Of a DNA stretch of 17,275 bases, positions 14,977 to 17,275 are shown piece after piece. The stretch comes from an uncultured Eggerthellaceae bacterium (GTDB lineage: Bacteria; Actinomycetota; Coriobacteriia; Coriobacteriales; Eggerthellaceae): contig CAKTXN010000036.1 in the NCBI GenBank assembly GCA_934630905.1, positions 1-17,275 of the forward strand, written 5' to 3'. The stretch's first letter is position 1, and each line of letters opens with the position of its first letter. A model generated the notes under the pieces. The model was not told the DNA's origin, did no database searches, and saw only the letters and a list, made by a program, of their open reading frames with translations. A program made the translations under genes and the position numbers.

Positions 14977-15408
14977 ATGGATATACGCAAACAGCTCGAA
15001 GAAGTAAAGGAACGCACCGAACACGAGCTGCGGTGCATGCGTGAAGAAGAGCCCACGTTCGAGTCGGTCTACGAGCATCTGAAGAATTTCATTGTTGGGC
15101 GCTTCCTTATTGATGACGGCTATTTCGACGATTCGATTGCTAAACTTGCAGAACACAGCATTGACCTGGCCATTTCCAAAGCAGAAGCCAGCGAAGAACG
15201 CGGTGAGAGCCTGAAAGACCTTTCGTTGAGTTGCTCGGGTGCGTCGTCTTCCGAAACAAAGCGCGCGCTGCTCTACATCACGCTGCGCAAGTCACTTGAT
15301 TTGGACATGCCTCCTTCAATGGTGGCCACTCACGACACGGTGCCGCTGCTTGCTGAAGAAATCATGCGGCAACTTGCGGTAAAATATTCCGACGAGCATT
15401 CTGAATAA
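14977..15408 (+). CDS. Small carrier-like protein 2, paralog of the one at 12366
   Basis: These 143 residues align over most of their length with the protein at 12366. VYEHLKNFIVGRFLID (31-46) matches its LHQHLRDYVYAKYLLD, and C86-S-G-A-S-S91 matches its CTGSTS. KRALLYITLRKSLDLDMPPS and a final TVPLLAEEI (121-129) then follow. From M111 to V122 the spacing equals that from Ile54 to Val65 of E. coli acyl carrier protein, and GASS sits near the GADS phosphopantetheine site, though two residues further from M111. Function unknown; a carrier for a sulfur-bearing or acyl intermediate is an inference. The ribosome binding site is AAGGAG six bases before the ATG. It lies between SufE-2 and the desulfurase, which favours a sulfur-related role. 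Confidence 0.7.
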   Translation: MDIRKQLEEVKERTEHELRCMREEEPTFESVYEHLKNFIVGRFLIDDGYFDDSIAKLAEHSIDLAISKAEASEERGESLKDLSLSCSGASSSETKRALLYITLRKSLDLDMPPSMVATHDTVPLLAEEIMRQLAVKYSDEHSE

Positions 15409-15450
15409 CATTCTGAGCACAAGCCAGAAACATGCCGTTAGGAGACAACC

Positions 15451-16674
15451 ATGCTTGATGCTGCAGCGCTGCGCAACGACTTCCCTATTTTGTCGCAGGA
15501 AGTCTACGGACGCCCGCTGGTATATTTGGACAACGGTGCCACCACACAGGTTCCCGAATGCGTGCTTGAGCGCGTAACGGCACATTACCGCACGCAGAAC
15601 GGCAATGTGCACCGCGGCGTTCATTTCACCGCGAACGCATCTACCCATGCGCTTGAAGCGGCGCGACATCGCGCAGCCCAGTTTATCAACGCGACCAGCG
15701 ACGATTGCATTGTATTCACGCGCGGCACCACCGAATCGCTGAACACCGTGGCATTTGGCCTGCGCGAATACGTAGGGCCGGGCGACCACGTAGTCGTTAC
15801 CGTTATGGAGCACCATTCGAATTTCGTGCCGTGGCAGCAGCTTTGCGTTGAGCGCGGCGCAACATTTCATGTGTGCGACATCGATGATGAGGGCAATCTA
15901 AAACTCGACGAACTGGCGGAACTCATGAAGCTTCGCCCGAAAGTCGTGTCCGTAAGCTGTTGTTCCAACGTGCTGGGAACCGTAAATCCCATCGAGCGCG
16001 TTTGCGCCCTGGCCCACAAAGCCGGAGCGCTTGCCGTGCTTGACGGTGCGCAAATCATGAGGCATCGCGTGATGGACGTGCAGGCAATCGATTGCGATTT
16101 TCTGGCGTTTTCGGGCCATAAGATGATGGCGGGCACGGGCATTGGCGTGCTGTATGGCAAGCCCGAAGCGCTCGCGCTGCTGCGTCCCTGCCAATTCGGC
16201 GGCGAGATGGTGGACAAAGTAACCGTTGCAGAAACCACTTTCGGTTCGGCACCGCTACGTTTCGAAGCCGGCACGCCGAACTATGTGGGATCGATTGCGC
16301 TTGCCGCCGCCATGGATTATTTGGAGGAAATCGGTCGCGCAGAAATTGCAACATACGAAGATGAGCTGGTTGCTTACGCCGAGGAAAAGCTGCATGAGCT
16401 TGACGGCGTAAACGTACTGGGTAACCCCGCGCGCCGGGCAGGTTGCGTTTCGTTCACGTTTGACGGCGCTCACCCCTTCGATGTGTGCACGCTTATCGAC
16501 AAGATGGGCGTTGCCCTGCGAAGCGGCCATGCGTGCGCAGAGCCCCTGCTTACGCGCTTCGGCTTAACAAGCGTTGCGCGCCTTTCCCCCGCGTTCTACA
16601 ACACGTTCGAGGAAATCGATTACGCAGTATCGTGCATCGAGCGCGCTCTGGGTATCATCCGCGCCGCTGGGTAA
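15451..16674 (+). CDS. SufS-type cysteine desulfurase
   Basis: This 407-residue, class V aminotransferase-fold, PLP-dependent enzyme converts cysteine to alanine and an enzyme-bound persulfide. The PLP lysine is K224 in AFSGHKMMAGTGIGVLYG. The preceding DGAQ (198-201) and H205 fit the PLP pocket. The catalytic Cys is C362 in LRSGHACAEPL, the short-loop group II (SufS/CsdA) form that needs a SufE partner, matching the two SufE genes nearby. HKMMAGTG replaces the more usual HKMYGPTG. TAGGAG six bases before the ATG is the ribosome binding site. It closes the cluster. Without sufBCD in view, it more likely serves a dedicated sulfur pathway than general Fe-S assembly, although a housekeeping role cannot be excluded. 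Confidence 0.9.
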   Translation: MLDAAALRNDFPILSQEVYGRPLVYLDNGATTQVPECVLERVTAHYRTQNGNVHRGVHFTANASTHALEAARHRAAQFINATSDDCIVFTRGTTESLNTVAFGLREYVGPGDHVVVTVMEHHSNFVPWQQLCVERGATFHVCDIDDEGNLKLDELAELMKLRPKVVSVSCCSNVLGTVNPIERVCALAHKAGALAVLDGAQIMRHRVMDVQAIDCDFLAFSGHKMMAGTGIGVLYGKPEALALLRPCQFGGEMVDKVTVAETTFGSAPLRFEAGTPNYVGSIALAAAMDYLEEIGRAEIATYEDELVAYAEEKLHELDGVNVLGNPARRAGCVSFTFDGAHPFDVCTLIDKMGVALRSGHACAEPLLTRFGLTSVARLSPAFYNTFEEIDYAVSCIERALGIIRAAG

Positions 16675-16737
16675 GGCGGCGCCGCCACACCCAGCAGCAA
16701 AGCGCAGCTCACGCCTGTAATTTCCTGCACTTGCACC

Positions 16738-16769
16738 AAAAAGGGCGTCGGCACAAAGCCGACGCCCTT
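16738..16769 (-). terminator. Strong intrinsic terminator, possibly bidirectional
   Basis: AAGGGCGTCGGC (16741-16752) pairs perfectly over 12 bp with GCCGACGCCCTT (16758-16769) around ACAAA. On the minus strand the stem runs into five T (16742-16738), giving a canonical terminator for the decarboxylase-like gene. It lies between convergent genes and could also stop transcripts from the cysteine desulfurase, though the plus side has only a short T stretch. Confidence 0.8.
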
Positions 16770-16807
16770 CGTAATACGCAAAGCAACTCGAGTTAAAGCA
16801 GGAAATC

Positions 16808-17275
16808 TTAAGCAACAGGATGCTTCGTTGCCCACTCTTCGCCATAGGCGCGCAACGCAGCCTGAAGCATTTCGTTGTTCTTGGCATGCAACAGCGGAGC
16901 AGGAGAACCCGGGAAGAACTTACCACCGGGGCAGTACGTGTCGATGCAGCGACGAACTTCCTTATCAACATCTTCCGGAGTAGGATCAATAGCATCGAGT
17001 GCTGGGCCATTGATGCCGCCGAGCATGGCCATTTTGCCCTGAAGACGGCCCTGAATGCCCACGATATCGTTCTCGGGGATAACGCCCTGCCAAATGTCAA
17101 TGCCCAAATCTTCCATCTCTTCAGCAATGGGCTCGCAAATGCAGTCTGCGTGATGAACATAAATCATGCCGCACTCGTGAATGGTATTTGCAATTTCAAT
17201 CTGCAGCGGCTTAATCATTTCCTCCCACACATCAGGCGGCAGGAACAGGTTCTGCTTTGAGCCCCAGTCGTCCTG
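16808..17275 (-). CDS. Uroporphyrinogen decarboxylase/corrinoid methyltransferase family protein, 5' end cut
   Basis: The last 155 residues of a HemE/MtaA-superfamily protein are visible; the N-terminal part lies beyond the right edge. The order fits the barrel's second half: DDWGSKQNLFLPPDVWEEMI, then the strand YVHHADC, then a block ending LGIDIWQGVIPENDI, then LGGINGP and TYCPGGKFFPGSPAP. In heme synthesis the enzyme decarboxylates uroporphyrinogen. In anaerobes most such genes instead move methyl groups between a substrate or corrinoid protein and a thiol or tetrahydrofolate, using zinc. HHADC sits at the strand where methyltransferases place His-x-Cys zinc ligands, so a methyltransferase is plausible. 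The partner corrinoid protein is not in view. Confidence 0.75.
   Translation of the reverse strand, partial: QDDWGSKQNLFLPPDVWEEMIKPLQIEIANTIHECGMIYVHHADCICEPIAEEMEDLGIDIWQGVIPENDIVGIQGRLQGKMAMLGGINGPALDAIDPTPEDVDKEVRRCIDTYCPGGKFFPGSPAPLLHAKNNEMLQAALRAYGEEWATKHPVA

Noticed and set aside
10336..16674. An ordinary Suf Fe-S assembly operon
   Set aside because: SufB, SufC, SufD and SufU are absent, SufE is duplicated, and the neighbours are FucI-fold and carrier-like genes.

Overview
The window looks like part of a strict anaerobe of the Eggerthellaceae or a close relative (Coriobacteriia). This is inferred from three things: a respiratory reductase with a Tat signal, a LuxR regulator carrying about twelve membrane helices that is transcribed divergently from it, and moderately GC-rich codon use. 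No rRNA, tRNA, IS element or CRISPR array was seen.

Left part (1-5430): a reductive dehalogenase locus. On the minus strand it reads rdhA (Tat-exported corrinoid/Fe-S reductase), rdhB (membrane anchor), a short Cys-rich ORF, a trigger-factor C-domain chaperone (rdhT-like) and rdhC (NosR-like flavin/Fe-S membrane protein, cut by the left edge). A membrane-bound LuxR regulator diverges from rdhA. The intergenic region holds two good promoters and three GGGGTAGA half-sites between them.

Middle (5431-10000): a stand-alone AAA ATPase of the AAA_14/DUF4143 type, preceded by three 10-bp repeats spaced exactly 33 bp apart. It converges on a DASS-type anion transporter on the minus strand, which lies downstream of a LysR regulator on the same strand.

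Right part (10160-16680): an unusual plus-strand cluster. Its order is SufE-1, FucI-fold protein 1, small carrier-like protein 1, FucI-fold protein 2, a run of three strong hairpins, SufE-2, small carrier-like protein 2, and a SufS-type cysteine desulfurase. It has no SufB/C/D scaffold genes. The two FucI-fold proteins are paralogs that keep the Glu and His of the sugar isomerase active site but have Asn in place of the metal-binding Asp, and they carry a conserved set of cysteines. The two small proteins are paralogs with a C-x-G-x-[TS]-S motif and acyl-carrier-like spacing. A LysR-type box sits between lysR and SufE-1. I read this as a dedicated sulfur-relay system feeding or serving a pair of repurposed isomerase-fold enzymes, possibly acting on a substrate brought in by the DASS transporter. 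It is the best candidate in the window for an undescribed system. The window ends in a truncated uroporphyrinogen decarboxylase/corrinoid methyltransferase family gene on the minus strand, with a strong terminator.
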